Positions 18,166 to 26,315 of a stretch of DNA of 64,000 nucleotides are shown here, piece by piece. Location: assembly GCF_900101855.1 (NCBI RefSeq), contig NZ_FMVC01000002.1:287328-351327 (forward strand), given 5' to 3'. The notes under the pieces are model-generated. The model was not told where the DNA came from. It worked only from the letters and a program-made list of their open reading frames with translations, and did not search any database. Every line of letters starts with the position of its first letter. The first letter of the stretch is position 1. The position numbers and the translations under genes were made by a program. The DNA comes from Flavobacterium anhuiense. Lineage in GTDB: Bacteria; Bacteroidota; Bacteroidia; Flavobacteriales; Flavobacteriaceae.

Positions 18166-19239
18166 ATGACATTAGAAACAAAAAAAAGTGTTTTTGTTGA
18201 ATTAGGAAAATTTTTAAGTCAGTTTTCTGAAAACGGTTCTATGCAAAAATCTGACGTTTTATATAACGACATCTTTTTTGAAGATTTCGAAAATCTAATT
18301 CGCCTTTCACAATCTCATAATGGATGGTATACTCCAGAACAAGTATATTTCTCGATACAATCTTGGGCAGAAGCGCTAACAAAAGAAAACATTGACAAAT
18401 GGCTTTCTGCTTATTCCTTCGACTCCGCTCAGGATGATAAAAATGGAAAAACTGTTGCTTTGATTTTAGCTGGAAATATACCTTTGGTAGGTTTTCATGA
18501 CTTTTTATCAGTTTTAATAACAGGAAATAAAGCTTTAATCAAAACTTCATCAAATGATCAGCATTTATTGCCCTTTTTGGCTAAATATTTAATTGCTGTT
18601 GATGAAAACCTAAAAGACAGCATCACTTTTGTAGAAGGGAAACTGGAAAACTTCGATGCTGTAATTGCAACTGGAAGCAATAATACTTCTCGTTATTTCG
18701 AATATTATTTTAAAGACAAACCGTCAATTATTCGTAAAAACAGAAATTCGGCAGCGATTTTAACAGGAAAAGAAACCAATGAAGATTTAGAAGCTCTTGG
18801 CGAAGATATTTTTAGATATTTTGGTTTAGGATGCCGAAATGTTTCTAAACTTTATGTACCGAAAAACTATTCTTTTGATGCATTTTTTCAAGCAATGTTC
18901 AAATATCAAGACGTTATTCACTATGAGAAATACGCTAATAATTACGATTATAATAAAGCTGTATTTTTAATGAGCAATTTCAAATTATTAGATAACGGAT
19001 TCTTGACTTTAAAAGAAGATTCGAGCTATGCTTCGCCAATTTCGAGCGTTTTTTATGAATACTACGAAAACCTTGATGAGCTAGAAAAACGTCTTCAGGA
19101 AGACACAGATCAAATTCAATGTATTGTAAGCAATAATTTAACCCCAAACAGTATTGCATTTGGAGAAACCCAAAAACCTCAATTGTGGGATTACGCAGAT
19201 AATGTCGATACTATAACGTTTTTGTTAACAACAAAGTAA
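18166..19239 (+). CDS. Acyl-CoA reductase (LuxC-like family)
   Basis: A 357-residue protein of the acyl-CoA reductase (LuxC, aldehyde dehydrogenase fold) family. The family segment VALILAGNIPLVGFHDFLSV is visible at about 97-116, as is a candidate active-site cysteine in RYFGLGCRNVSKLYVP. It is the first gene before serC and serA, a context whose meaning is unclear; a metabolic link to serine synthesis is only an inference. Residues 84-93 (SFDSAQDDKN) are encoded by a copy of the genome's intergenic CTTCGACTCCGCTCAGGATGA repeat that sits in frame in a loop just before the core domain. Confidence 0.82.
   Translation: MTLETKKSVFVELGKFLSQFSENGSMQKSDVLYNDIFFEDFENLIRLSQSHNGWYTPEQVYFSIQSWAEALTKENIDKWLSAYSFDSAQDDKNGKTVALILAGNIPLVGFHDFLSVLITGNKALIKTSSNDQHLLPFLAKYLIAVDENLKDSITFVEGKLENFDAVIATGSNNTSRYFEYYFKDKPSIIRKNRNSAAILTGKETNEDLEALGEDIFRYFGLGCRNVSKLYVPKNYSFDAFFQAMFKYQDVIHYEKYANNYDYNKAVFLMSNFKLLDNGFLTLKEDSSYASPISSVFYEYYENLDELEKRLQEDTDQIQCIVSNNLTPNSIAFGETQKPQLWDYADNVDTITFLLTTK
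18416..18439 (+). repeat. Dispersed intergenic repeat inside a coding sequence
   Basis: The sequence ccttcgactccgctcaggat (18416-18435) plus four further bases is the arm of the dispersed repeat family seen between genes at 16212 and 26152. Here it is read in frame as FDSAQDD within the acyl-CoA reductase gene and adds no stop codon. Confidence 0.7.
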
Positions 19240-19332
19240 TAAATTGTTTAATTATTTCGAATATTTTAACGCTTTTTCGGCTCTTATTACCGAAATTTGC
19301 GTCTTTAAAATTTTCGACTATTAACAACAACC

Positions 19333-20403
19333 ATGAAAAAACACAACTACAGCGCAGGACCAAGTATTTTACCTCAGGAAGTTTTTGAGAAGGCATCAAA
19401 AGCAATTTTAAATTTTAATGATTCAGGGTTATCTATCCTTGAAATCTCGCACCGAAGCAAAGATTTCGTTGCAGTTATGGAGGAAGCTCGTTCCCTTGCT
19501 TTAGAATTATTAGGACTTCAAGGAAAAGGTTATCAAGCTTTATTTTTACAAGGTGGTGCAAGTACAGCTTTCTTAATGGCACCATACAACCTAATGAAAG
19601 AAAACGGAAAAGCAGCTTATTTAGATTCAGGTACGTGGGCAACTGCGGCGATCAAAGAAGCTAAACTTTTCGGTGAAACTGTTGTCGTAGCTTCGTCAAA
19701 AGAAGACAATTATACTTATGTTCCAAAAGGTTACGAAATCCCAGCTGATGCTGATTATTTCCACTGCACAAGTAACAATACCATCTTTGGAACTCAAATG
19801 AAAGAATTCCCATCAACAAATATTCCTGTTGTATGCGATATGAGTTCTGATATTTTTTCACGCGAATTAGATTTTTCTAAATTCGATTTAATCTATGCTG
19901 GAGCTCAAAAAAATATGGGACCTGCTGGAACTACATTAGTGGTAGTTAAGGAAGAAATCTTAGGCAAAAACGGAAGAACAATTCCTAGCATGCTAGATTA
20001 TAGCAAACACATCAAGGCAGAAAGTATGTACAATACTCCATCTGTATTTGCTGTTTATGTGTCTCTTTTAACTTTACAATGGATTAAAGAAAAAGGCGGA
20101 ATTGCTGCTGTTGAAAAATTAAACAACGCAAAAGCAGAATTACTTTACGCTGAAATCGACAGAAACCCATTATTTAAAGGCGCTGCAAAAGTAGAAGACC
20201 GTTCAAATATGAACGTAACTTTCTTATTGACAAACCCTGATCATACTGCAACTTTTGATGCTTTATGGAAAGAAGCAGGAATTTCAGGATTACCTGGACA
20301 CCGTTCTGTAGGAGGTTACAGAGCTTCAATCTACAACGCTATGCCAATTGAAAGCGTTCAGGTTTTAGTTGACGTAATGAAAGCATTAGAAACTAAAGTT
20401 TAA
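19333..20403 (+). CDS. serC: Phosphoserine aminotransferase
   Basis: A 356-residue PLP enzyme that converts 3-phosphohydroxypyruvate and glutamate to phosphoserine, the second step of serine synthesis. It starts with the family's KKHNYSAGPSILP and carries LQGGASTAF, the PLP-lysine segment YAGAQKNMGPAG, and the C-terminal SGLPGHRSVGGYRASIYNA that binds substrate phosphate. It is followed by serA on the same strand, so both dedicated serine enzymes of this stretch are probably co-expressed; the first gene of the group is an acyl-CoA reductase 93 nt upstream. Confidence 0.96.
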   Translation: MKKHNYSAGPSILPQEVFEKASKAILNFNDSGLSILEISHRSKDFVAVMEEARSLALELLGLQGKGYQALFLQGGASTAFLMAPYNLMKENGKAAYLDSGTWATAAIKEAKLFGETVVVASSKEDNYTYVPKGYEIPADADYFHCTSNNTIFGTQMKEFPSTNIPVVCDMSSDIFSRELDFSKFDLIYAGAQKNMGPAGTTLVVVKEEILGKNGRTIPSMLDYSKHIKAESMYNTPSVFAVYVSLLTLQWIKEKGGIAAVEKLNNAKAELLYAEIDRNPLFKGAAKVEDRSNMNVTFLLTNPDHTATFDALWKEAGISGLPGHRSVGGYRASIYNAMPIESVQVLVDVMKALETKV

Positions 20404-20546
20404 TTTTTTTTCGGTTAATCGTTAATTTGTTTAACTGTTTAATCGTCAAAAAACACTTGCTTTAAAATATCAAAAAAAGAAAAATCAAATAGTTGGTTAT
20501 CGATTAAACAATTAAACGATGAACCAAACAAACAATAAACACAACA

Positions 20547-21497
20547 ATGAAAGTATTAGCAAATGACGGAATTTCTAAAAGTGGAATTCTAGCCTTAGAA
20601 AAAGGCGGTTTTGAAGTTATCACTACAAAAGTAGCTCAAGAACAAGTAGCTAACTATATAAATGAAAACAACATTGACGTAATTTTAGTTCGTAGTGCGA
20701 CTAAAGTTCGTAAAGATATCATCGATGCATGTCCTGGCATCAAAATCATCGGTCGTGGTGGTGTTGGTATGGACAATATCGATGTGGACTACGCAAAAAG
20801 TAAAGGAATCCATGTAATTAATACCCCTGCTTCATCTTCTGAGTCTGTTGCGGAATTGGTATTCGGACACTTATTTTCTGGTGTACGTTTTTTACATGAT
20901 TCTAACAGAAATATGCCTCTTGAAGGAGATTCAAACTTCGAAGGTTTGAAAAAAGCATACGCTAACGGAACTGAATTAAGAGGAAAAACTTTAGGTATTG
21001 TTGGTATTGGCCGTATCGGGCAAGCTACTGCAAAAATGGCTCTTGGTCTTGGAATGAAAGTGATCGCTGCAGATAGCTTTATTCCTCAAGTTGATGTAAA
21101 AGTTGAATTTTTCGACGGACAGTCAATCACAACTACAATTGTTTCTCAATCTTTAGAGTCTTTATTTAAAGAAGCAGATTTCATCACATTGCACGTTCCT
21201 GCTCAAGATGGATACATCATTGGAGAAAAAGAACTTGCCATCATGAAAGACGGTGTTGGAATCGTAAACTGTGCTCGTGGTGGTGTTATTGATGAAGTAG
21301 CTTTAGTAAAAGCTTTAGATTCAGGAAAAGTTGCTTTTGCTGGCTTAGATGTTTTCGAAAGCGAACCAAAACCAGAAATGGCAATTTTAATGCATTCTAA
21401 GATTTCATTAACTCCTCATATTGGAGCTGCGACAGGAGAAGCACAAGATAGAATTGGTACAGAATTAGCATCACAAATCATTACTTTGTTAAGCTAA
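20547..21497 (+). CDS. serA: D-3-phosphoglycerate dehydrogenase
   Basis: A 316-residue D-2-hydroxyacid dehydrogenase, placed as SerA by its position after serC. The NAD-binding loop is GIVGIGRIGQATAKMA, the catalytic arginine lies in VNCARGGVIDE, and the catalytic histidine in LTPHIGAATGEAQ. It has no C-terminal ACT or ASB regulatory domain, so it is the short form, which would lack the classical serine feedback inhibition. It oxidizes 3-phosphoglycerate to 3-phosphohydroxypyruvate. A strong terminator follows. Confidence 0.92.
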   Translation: MKVLANDGISKSGILALEKGGFEVITTKVAQEQVANYINENNIDVILVRSATKVRKDIIDACPGIKIIGRGGVGMDNIDVDYAKSKGIHVINTPASSSESVAELVFGHLFSGVRFLHDSNRNMPLEGDSNFEGLKKAYANGTELRGKTLGIVGIGRIGQATAKMALGLGMKVIAADSFIPQVDVKVEFFDGQSITTTIVSQSLESLFKEADFITLHVPAQDGYIIGEKELAIMKDGVGIVNCARGGVIDEVALVKALDSGKVAFAGLDVFESEPKPEMAILMHSKISLTPHIGAATGEAQDRIGTELASQIITLLS

Positions 21498-21520
21498 TTA
21501 ACTATATTTAAATTACATAG

Positions 21521-21563
21521 AAGGGATTTATTAACACAGTTTAATAAATCCCTTTCTTTTTTT
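21521..21563 (+). terminator. serA terminator
   Basis: Thirteen-base perfect arms (21521-21533 and 21542-21554, aagggatttatta and its complement), an 8-base loop and a downstream T-rich tail, 23 bases after the serA stop. Confidence 0.85.
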
Positions 21564-21599
21564 GTTTAAATTTGATTGATAATCTAAACCCTAAATATC

Positions 21600-22163
21600 A
21601 TGTTTGAACAATTAACCCAATTAGTGCAGCAATACGGAGGCGATGCTGTGGTAAACAATAGCGCTGTCCCAAATGAACATAATGACGCCGTAATAAGCGA
21701 AACAAGCAATTCTATTTTTGAAGGATTAAAAAAGATTGTTTCTGAGGGAAACACAGATCAGATTGCCGGATTATTTAATGGAAATTCTCCAATAGACAGT
21801 TCAAATCCTGTTGTTCAGCAAATCCAACAGCAATTAAGCGGAAGTCTTGGAGAAAAATTTGGTTTAAGCAGTGCAGATTCAAATGGAGTTGCTTCCAATT
21901 TAATTCCACAGATATTAGGCTCTTTAATCAATAAAGCAAAAGATCCAAACGATAGCAGTTTTCAAATTTCAGATATTATAAATTCCATTTCTGGTAACAG
22001 CGGACAAGCTTCTGGAATAATGGATACCATTTCTAAATACGGAATGCAATTTGGACTTGACCAAAACAACGACGGAAAAGTTGATGTGGCAGATGTTCTT
22101 GTTGTAACCAAAAGCAAAGGAGGAATTGCAGGTTTTATTGGAAAACTTTTTGGAAGTAAATAG
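21600..22163 (+). CDS. DUF937 domain-containing protein
   Basis: A 187-residue protein without signal peptide or membrane helix. The region about 1-130 (MFEQLTQLVQQYGGDAVVNN, a middle rich in Gln and Ser, LIPQILGSLINKAK) fits the DUF937 family (YidB-like), which is helical and of unknown function. The C-terminus holds an EF-hand-like or dockerin-like loop (DQNNDGKVDVADVL), then a glycine-rich end. A possible -7 element TAAATTTG at 21567-21574 lies directly behind the serA terminator, consistent with separate expression. Confidence 0.75.
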   Translation: MFEQLTQLVQQYGGDAVVNNSAVPNEHNDAVISETSNSIFEGLKKIVSEGNTDQIAGLFNGNSPIDSSNPVVQQIQQQLSGSLGEKFGLSSADSNGVASNLIPQILGSLINKAKDPNDSSFQISDIINSISGNSGQASGIMDTISKYGMQFGLDQNNDGKVDVADVLVVTKSKGGIAGFIGKLFGSK

Positions 22164-22167
22164 TTAA

Positions 22168-22290
22168 GACACTAAGACTCTAAGTCTCTAAGATACTAAG
22201 TTTTTAAAGCTGTTTGGTTCGCAAACAGCTTTTAACTTTTATGCACACAACCAAAAATAAAGCTTAGAAGCTTAGCACCTTAGAAACTTC
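22168..22290. repeat. Inverted arrays of 8-bp tandem repeats around a terminator
   Basis: Four 8-bp units of the pattern gacactaa, gactctaa, gtctctaa, gatactaa run from 22168 to about 22199. Complementary-sense units of the pattern gcttagaa, gcttagca, ccttagaa run from about 22259 to 22290. The hairpin at 22206-22232 lies between them, so the transcript could form a long imperfect stem with the terminator near its apex. Confidence 0.65.
22206..22232 (+). terminator. Terminator after the DUF937 gene
   Basis: Eleven-base perfect arms (22206-22216 and 22222-22232, aaagctgtttg and its complement) with a 5-base loop and a short T-run. Confidence 0.75.
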
Positions 22291-22364
22291 AAAAGAATGT
22301 TAAACCTTTGTTACTTTGAGCCTTTGCCTCTTTTAACCTGAAAAAATATTCGTAAATTTATAAT

Positions 22365-22805
22365 ATGAAAAAATGTATTTCCATATTAATTGTTTTACTT
22401 ATAATTGTTGCATGTTCTACAACTTCGCAGAATATTGCGAGCGCTAATACTGCATCTACATCAAGTAAAAAAATAAGTGATACTGTTAGAATTGCAAACG
22501 ACTCTCTTGAATATGAAGTAATAATTATCGATAATGGATTTAGCACTTGGCTTGCATCAAGAGCTTATCCAAGAAATTATTATTCATTACAATATCTTGA
22601 AAATAAAAACTATTTGTATGTAACCGAATGGAATAATCGTGTCTTACAGCCGCAGCGTTACAATCCGAATTTATACGAAATGTCAATTAACTATCGTCCT
22701 GACATTCATTATGGCTATGAAGTAAATTACCTAATTTACAATTACATGATTTATTTCCAAAATACTTACAAACAAAAGCTTTGGGGTAACGTTCCTTCAA
22801 GATAA
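22365..22805 (+). CDS. DUF6146-like lipoprotein
   Basis: A 146-residue lipoprotein with a signal peptide and lipobox (IIVACST, Cys about 17). The mature part has a Ser/Thr-rich linker and then a conserved domain with many Tyr, Trp and Asn residues (YYSLQYLENKNYLYVTEW, YGYEVNYLIYNYMIYFQ). I believe this is the DUF6146 family of Bacteroidota, of unknown function. It is followed after 30 nt by a small membrane protein on the same strand. Confidence 0.68.
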   Translation: MKKCISILIVLLIIVACSTTSQNIASANTASTSSKKISDTVRIANDSLEYEVIIIDNGFSTWLASRAYPRNYYSLQYLENKNYLYVTEWNNRVLQPQRYNPNLYEMSINYRPDIHYGYEVNYLIYNYMIYFQNTYKQKLWGNVPSR

Positions 22806-22835
22806 TATACTATATTTGTAATCATTACAAATAGT

Positions 22836-23138
22836 ATGGACAGATTAAAAAAACGCTGGGGTATTACCTCAAATTTACAAGCCGTTATTATATTTATCGT
22901 TTTTGCCATCACAGGATCGGCATCTGCTTGGCTGTCTAAACCTTTCTGCGTTTGGCTAGGAATTACCAAAGAAGATTTCGGAGGTTGGTTTACGCTTATT
23001 CGTCTTATTATTATCTTCCCAATTTATCAGGTTTTATTGGTTGCTATAGGAACTGTTTTTGGGCAATTTAAATTCTTTTGGAACTTCGAAAAGAAGATGC
23101 TTAAAAACATGGGACTTCGATTTTTATTTAAAGATTAA
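22836..23138 (+). CDS. Small membrane protein (DUF6787-like)
   Basis: A 100-residue protein with two hydrophobic segments (about 15-32 and 50-75) and basic, aromatic ends. The sequence KRWGITSNLQAVIIFIVFAI with a following WLSKPFC segment matches a small Bacteroidota family I know as DUF6787; the function is unknown. A -7-like element TATATTTG lies at 22812-22819. Its last codons overlap the end of the convergent gene at 23135 by four bases. Confidence 0.65.
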   Translation: MDRLKKRWGITSNLQAVIIFIVFAITGSASAWLSKPFCVWLGITKEDFGGWFTLIRLIIIFPIYQVLLVAIGTVFGQFKFFWNFEKKMLKNMGLRFLFKD

Positions 23139-23431
23139 ACTGCGGTTTTTCTTCCCTGAAAAAAATAAGTATAAATCCATGTCAAAGTAAAAGAAGGAAT
23201 AACATCTGTAAACGGAATAATTTCTTCTAGAAAAGTCAAAACTCCGGCAACCTTCCCTACTCTTCCTTTATACATTCTCGCCATAATTACGCCTGCAATA
23301 GGCGCCCAGATTACATCAGAGAACTCACCCAAAAACGGAATCGAGAAAGAAATCATACCAATTCCATCCAAAACCAATCCGATGATTAATTTTGACATTC
23401 TGTTATCTTCTACCACTTCTAAATCTTGCAT
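23135..23431 (-). CDS. Small hydrophobic membrane protein
   Basis: A 98-residue protein of unknown function with about three hydrophobic stretches (13-31, 35-50 and 66-90). The motif APIAGVIMARMYKGRVGKVAG suggests a cytoplasmic loop rich in Gly, Arg and Lys. It is a typical small inner-membrane protein of this phylum, and no enzymatic motif is visible. The 3' end overlaps by four bases with the end of the plus-strand gene at 23138. Confidence 0.6.
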   Translation of the reverse strand: MQDLEVVEDNRMSKLIIGLVLDGIGMISFSIPFLGEFSDVIWAPIAGVIMARMYKGRVGKVAGVLTFLEEIIPFTDVIPSFTLTWIYTYFFQGRKTAV

Positions 23432-23520
23432 AACACATTCACTTTTAAGTTAATCGAAATTAAAAATTATCTATTAAACCAATATTATTTATTTATAAAA
23501 TTTAATTTCTAAATTCCCAT

Positions 23521-24237
23521 TTATTTTCTAGTAACAGCAAATAAAGCGCCAAAATTTCCATCAGTCTGAATCCACTTTTCTGAAGGAATGTAAGCTCGAG
23601 ACACAAATCCGTCAAGATATAGAGCATTTTTGCACCCTAAACTTTTAAAATAATATGCAAAATCATAAAAATTGACGTCCTTCTTTGATAATACAAAAAC
23701 CACTTTACCGTCAGGCAAAATCCCAACTCCATTTCTAATATTTACATTTTTAGATTCTTCTTTAAAATCTGGATGAATTTTTCCGTCAATAATCAACATT
23801 GGACCAGATTGTGTTGCATATTTTATTTTACTATCGCTACGAAACTTTTCTGTTGTACAAATGTTTGCAATTTTATTTGTTGAAATGTAAAAAACTCCAT
23901 TTGGTTTTAGATAGAAATTCCCTAACGCTTTTGCTGTATCTAAAGGACTCAATATCTTTTCGTTTTCAATATAAAGTCCCTGAGGAGAATTATCTGGTTT
24001 ATACATTCCAGCATTCATTGCAAATTCTAGTTTCAATTTCTTTTTTTCAACCCAAGACCTTAATTTTTCTATACTTCCAAAACGGTTTCCCTTTGCATCT
24101 TTCCAAAACATCTCTAGATTCTGTTTTTTCAGATCAACTTTATAAACCAAAAATGTATCACCTGAATACTGAACAGCACCAATTAGAGCAACTGTGCCGA
24201 TCATTATAAATAAAAACAGAATTATTTTTAGTTTCAT
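23521..24237 (-). CDS. Phosphodiester glycosidase (NAGPA-like) family exported protein
   Basis: A 238-residue protein, with ATG at 24237 chosen because it directly opens a hydrophobic signal or anchor (MKLKIILFLFIMIGTVALIG); the frame also extends 19 codons upstream. The extracytoplasmic domain shows AMNAGMYKPDNSPQGLYIEN, QSGPMLIIDGKIHP, RNGVGILPDGKVVFVLS and ALYLDGFVSRAY. These are typical of the NAGPA (exopolysaccharide/phosphodiester glycosidase) domain, which uncovers or cleaves sugar-phosphate linkages. The natural substrate is unknown. Confidence 0.82.
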   Translation of the reverse strand: MKLKIILFLFIMIGTVALIGAVQYSGDTFLVYKVDLKKQNLEMFWKDAKGNRFGSIEKLRSWVEKKKLKLEFAMNAGMYKPDNSPQGLYIENEKILSPLDTAKALGNFYLKPNGVFYISTNKIANICTTEKFRSDSKIKYATQSGPMLIIDGKIHPDFKEESKNVNIRNGVGILPDGKVVFVLSKKDVNFYDFAYYFKSLGCKNALYLDGFVSRAYIPSEKWIQTDGNFGALFAVTRK

Positions 24238-24362
24238 TCTTTTTAATATTGTGTTTAAACGATAGATAAAAATACACAACGCTTTTAACTTCATAAAATT
24301 CTGTTAGAAGCAATTTTTATATCGGTAGAATCTTCGTTTCTTTGTAAAAACAGTTTCAGTAC

Positions 24363-25241
24363 ATGATACACGCAAAAAACATACATAAATTCTACGACAA
24401 ACTTGAAGTTCTAAAAGGAGTCGATCTACATATCAAAAAAGGTGAAATTGTTTCTATCGTTGGCGCTTCAGGCGCTGGTAAAACGACATTATTGCAGATT
24501 TTAGGAACTCTTGATAAACCAGACCATAATCCAGATTCATCTCTGACCATTAATGGTAAAAACGTTTTAGAGCTCCAAAATATTAAAAACGAAAGTTCAA
24601 ATCAAGAAAAAGCTTTTAAAATCATTACTTGGTTGGGAACACTTTATTTTGTTTTATTAGCAGTATTTCTATTGTTTTTTAGAAGTAAAATAGAAAACGA
24701 TATTTTCGGTTACGGCACATGGGCAGTAATCCTCACTCCGACCTTACTATTATTATTTTACTATAATCGCTACTTTAAAAAGAAAAGCAGACAAGACAAA
24801 GTTTTATCCGATTTTAGAAACTTAAATCTCGGATTCATTTTTCAATTTCACCAGCTTTTGCCTGAATTTACAGCCTTAGAAAACGTTTGTATTCCGGCTC
24901 ACATTGCAGGTAAAAAAACAGCCGAAACCGAAGAAGAAGCAAAAAAACTCCTTTCTTATCTCGGACTTTCGCATAGAATCAATCATAAACCTAGCGAACT
25001 TTCGGGCGGAGAACAGCAGCGTGTAGCGGTTGCGAGAGCTTTAATCAATAAACCTGATGTTATTTTTGCCGATGAACCTTCGGGAAATCTGGACACACAT
25101 TCTGCAGAAAACCTGCATCAGCTATTTTTTCAGCTGAGAGATGAATTCGGACAAACTTTTGTTATTGTAACTCATAACGAAGAATTGGCCAATATGGCTG
25201 ATAGAAAATTAGTTATGGTTGACGGTCAGATTAGCAATTAA
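24363..25241 (+). CDS. LolD-like ABC transporter ATPase with a two-helix membrane insertion
   Basis: A 292-residue ABC ATPase most like LolD, the energizer of lipoprotein release. Motifs are complete: Walker A GASGAGKT (34-41), Q-loop [16 protein letters not shown] (Gln161), signature LSGGEQQR (213-220), Walker [10 protein letters not shown] (Asp237, Glu238) and the switch His271. Usual LolD proteins are about 220-235 residues. Here about 73 extra residues (about 73-145) lie between Walker A and the Q-loop. This insert has two hydrophobic stretches (87-106 and 118-134), each long enough to cross a membrane, and ends in basic residues ([11 protein letters not shown]). The insertion keeps the frame and the core motifs. 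No permease gene is adjacent. Confidence 0.9.
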   Translation: MIHAKNIHKFYDKLEVLKGVDLHIKKGEIVSIVGASGAGKTTLLQILGTLDKPDHNPDSSLTINGKNVLELQNIKNESSNQEKAFKIITWLGTLYFVLLAVFLLFFRSKIENDIFGYGTWAVILTPTLLLLFYYNRYFKKKSRQDKVLSDFRNLNLGFIFQFHQLLPEFTALENVCIPAHIAGKKTAETEEEAKKLLSYLGLSHRINHKPSELSGGEQQRVAVARALINKPDVIFADEPSGNLDTHSAENLHQLFFQLRDEFGQTFVIVTHNEELANMADRKLVMVDGQISN

Positions 25242-25248
25242 AATAATC

Positions 25249-25329
25249 AGTAGCTATTTCCTACTGTCCTTCCAATCTTTTATGCCGAACCCCGGCACAA
25301 AAGGATTTTCCCTCCCATCAGGGCTAGGG
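25249..25329 (-). repeat. Dispersed structured element, copy A
   Basis: On the minus strand it reads tagccctgatgggagggaaa, then a hairpin with arms related to ccttttgtgcc and ggcataaaag, then gattggaaggacagtaggaa. The end blocks resemble those of the element at 39014-39154 in order and spacing. It fills most of the 117-base gap between the ABC ATPase and the next gene. Confidence 0.5.
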
Positions 25330-25358
25330 TCTCGTATACATAAGAAGATTTCATTAAA

Positions 25359-26123
25359 ATGAACCAAAAAGAACTCAAAGAATTTCTAGACGAAAAAGTC
25401 ATTCAATATAACAATCAGGATTTTATAGAAAGCGATCCTGTTCAGATTCCGCATCTTTTTACCCAAAAAGAAGATATCGAAATCGCTGGTTTTCTTAGCG
25501 CTTCTATTGCTTGGGGAAACCGTAAAATGATCATTAAGAATTCGCAAAAAATGATGGAATTAATGGGCAACACACCTTACGATTTCGTCATGTCGCATTC
25601 TGATGAAGATTTAGCAAGACTTGAAACTTTTGTCCACAGAACTTTCAATGGAAATGATTTTGCAGGTTTTATAAAAGGCTTAAAACATATCTACCAAAAC
25701 CACAACGGACTAGAATCTGTTTTTGCCAAAAATCAAGAAAAAGACAGTTTGCAGAAAAGCATCAGCGAATTCAAAAAGATATTTTTTGAAACAGATCATT
25801 TAGCTCGAACTCAGAAACACATTTCAGATCCGCTCAACAATTCAGCAGCCAAGAGAATCAACATGTATTTGAGATGGATGGTGCGCCAAGATGCAAAAGG
25901 AGTCGATTTAGGAATCTGGAAAAGCATTTCACCCTCTGTTTTATCTTGTCCGCTAGACGTTCATTCTGGAAATGTAGCGCGCAAACTGGGAATTCTTTCG
26001 CGTAAGCAAAATGATGCAAAAGCTTTATTGGAATTAGATACCAAATTAAGAGAAATGGATGCAAAAGATCCTGTAAAATATGATTTTGCTTTGTTTGGAT
26101 TAGGAGTTTTTGAAGGTTTTTAA
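25359..26123 (+). CDS. TIGR02757 (DUF2400) family protein
   Basis: A 254-residue cytosolic protein of the DUF2400/TIGR02757 family. Conserved segments seen are DPVQIPHLFTQKEDIEIAGF near the start, SIAWGNRKMI, KRINMYLRWMVRQDAKGVDLG and SCPLDVHSGNVARKLG near the end. The helical layout with a late Pro-Leu-Asp-Val-His recalls HhH-GPD DNA glycosylases, but a base-excision role is only an inference. No clear operon partner is present. Confidence 0.8.
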   Translation: MNQKELKEFLDEKVIQYNNQDFIESDPVQIPHLFTQKEDIEIAGFLSASIAWGNRKMIIKNSQKMMELMGNTPYDFVMSHSDEDLARLETFVHRTFNGNDFAGFIKGLKHIYQNHNGLESVFAKNQEKDSLQKSISEFKKIFFETDHLARTQKHISDPLNNSAAKRINMYLRWMVRQDAKGVDLGIWKSISPSVLSCPLDVHSGNVARKLGILSRKQNDAKALLELDTKLREMDAKDPVKYDFALFGLGVFEGF

Positions 26124-26151
26124 TCTTTTAAAAATCTAAAAATATACAACC

Positions 26152-26229
26152 GTCAGGCTGAGCGGAGTCGAAGCCCATGCTCCAATCGTTGCTCTCTTCT
26201 CCCGAAGCCTCGGGATCGCCCAGAGTGAC
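26152..26229. repeat. Imperfect inverted repeat of the CTTCGACT/GTCAGGCTGAGC class
   Basis: The left end gtcaggctgagcggagtcga and the right end cgcccagagtgac are imperfect inverted copies, with an inner stem cccgaagcctcggga. It is GC-rich compared with its surroundings and carries no ORF. It is the fullest copy of the family in this window. Confidence 0.7.
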
Positions 26230-26315
26230 ATTCAAAGTGGCAATACAATATCAAAAATTACAAATTCAACAAAAAACCACGAATTTAACGTACATTTGCA
26301 CAAAATTTAAAGCAA

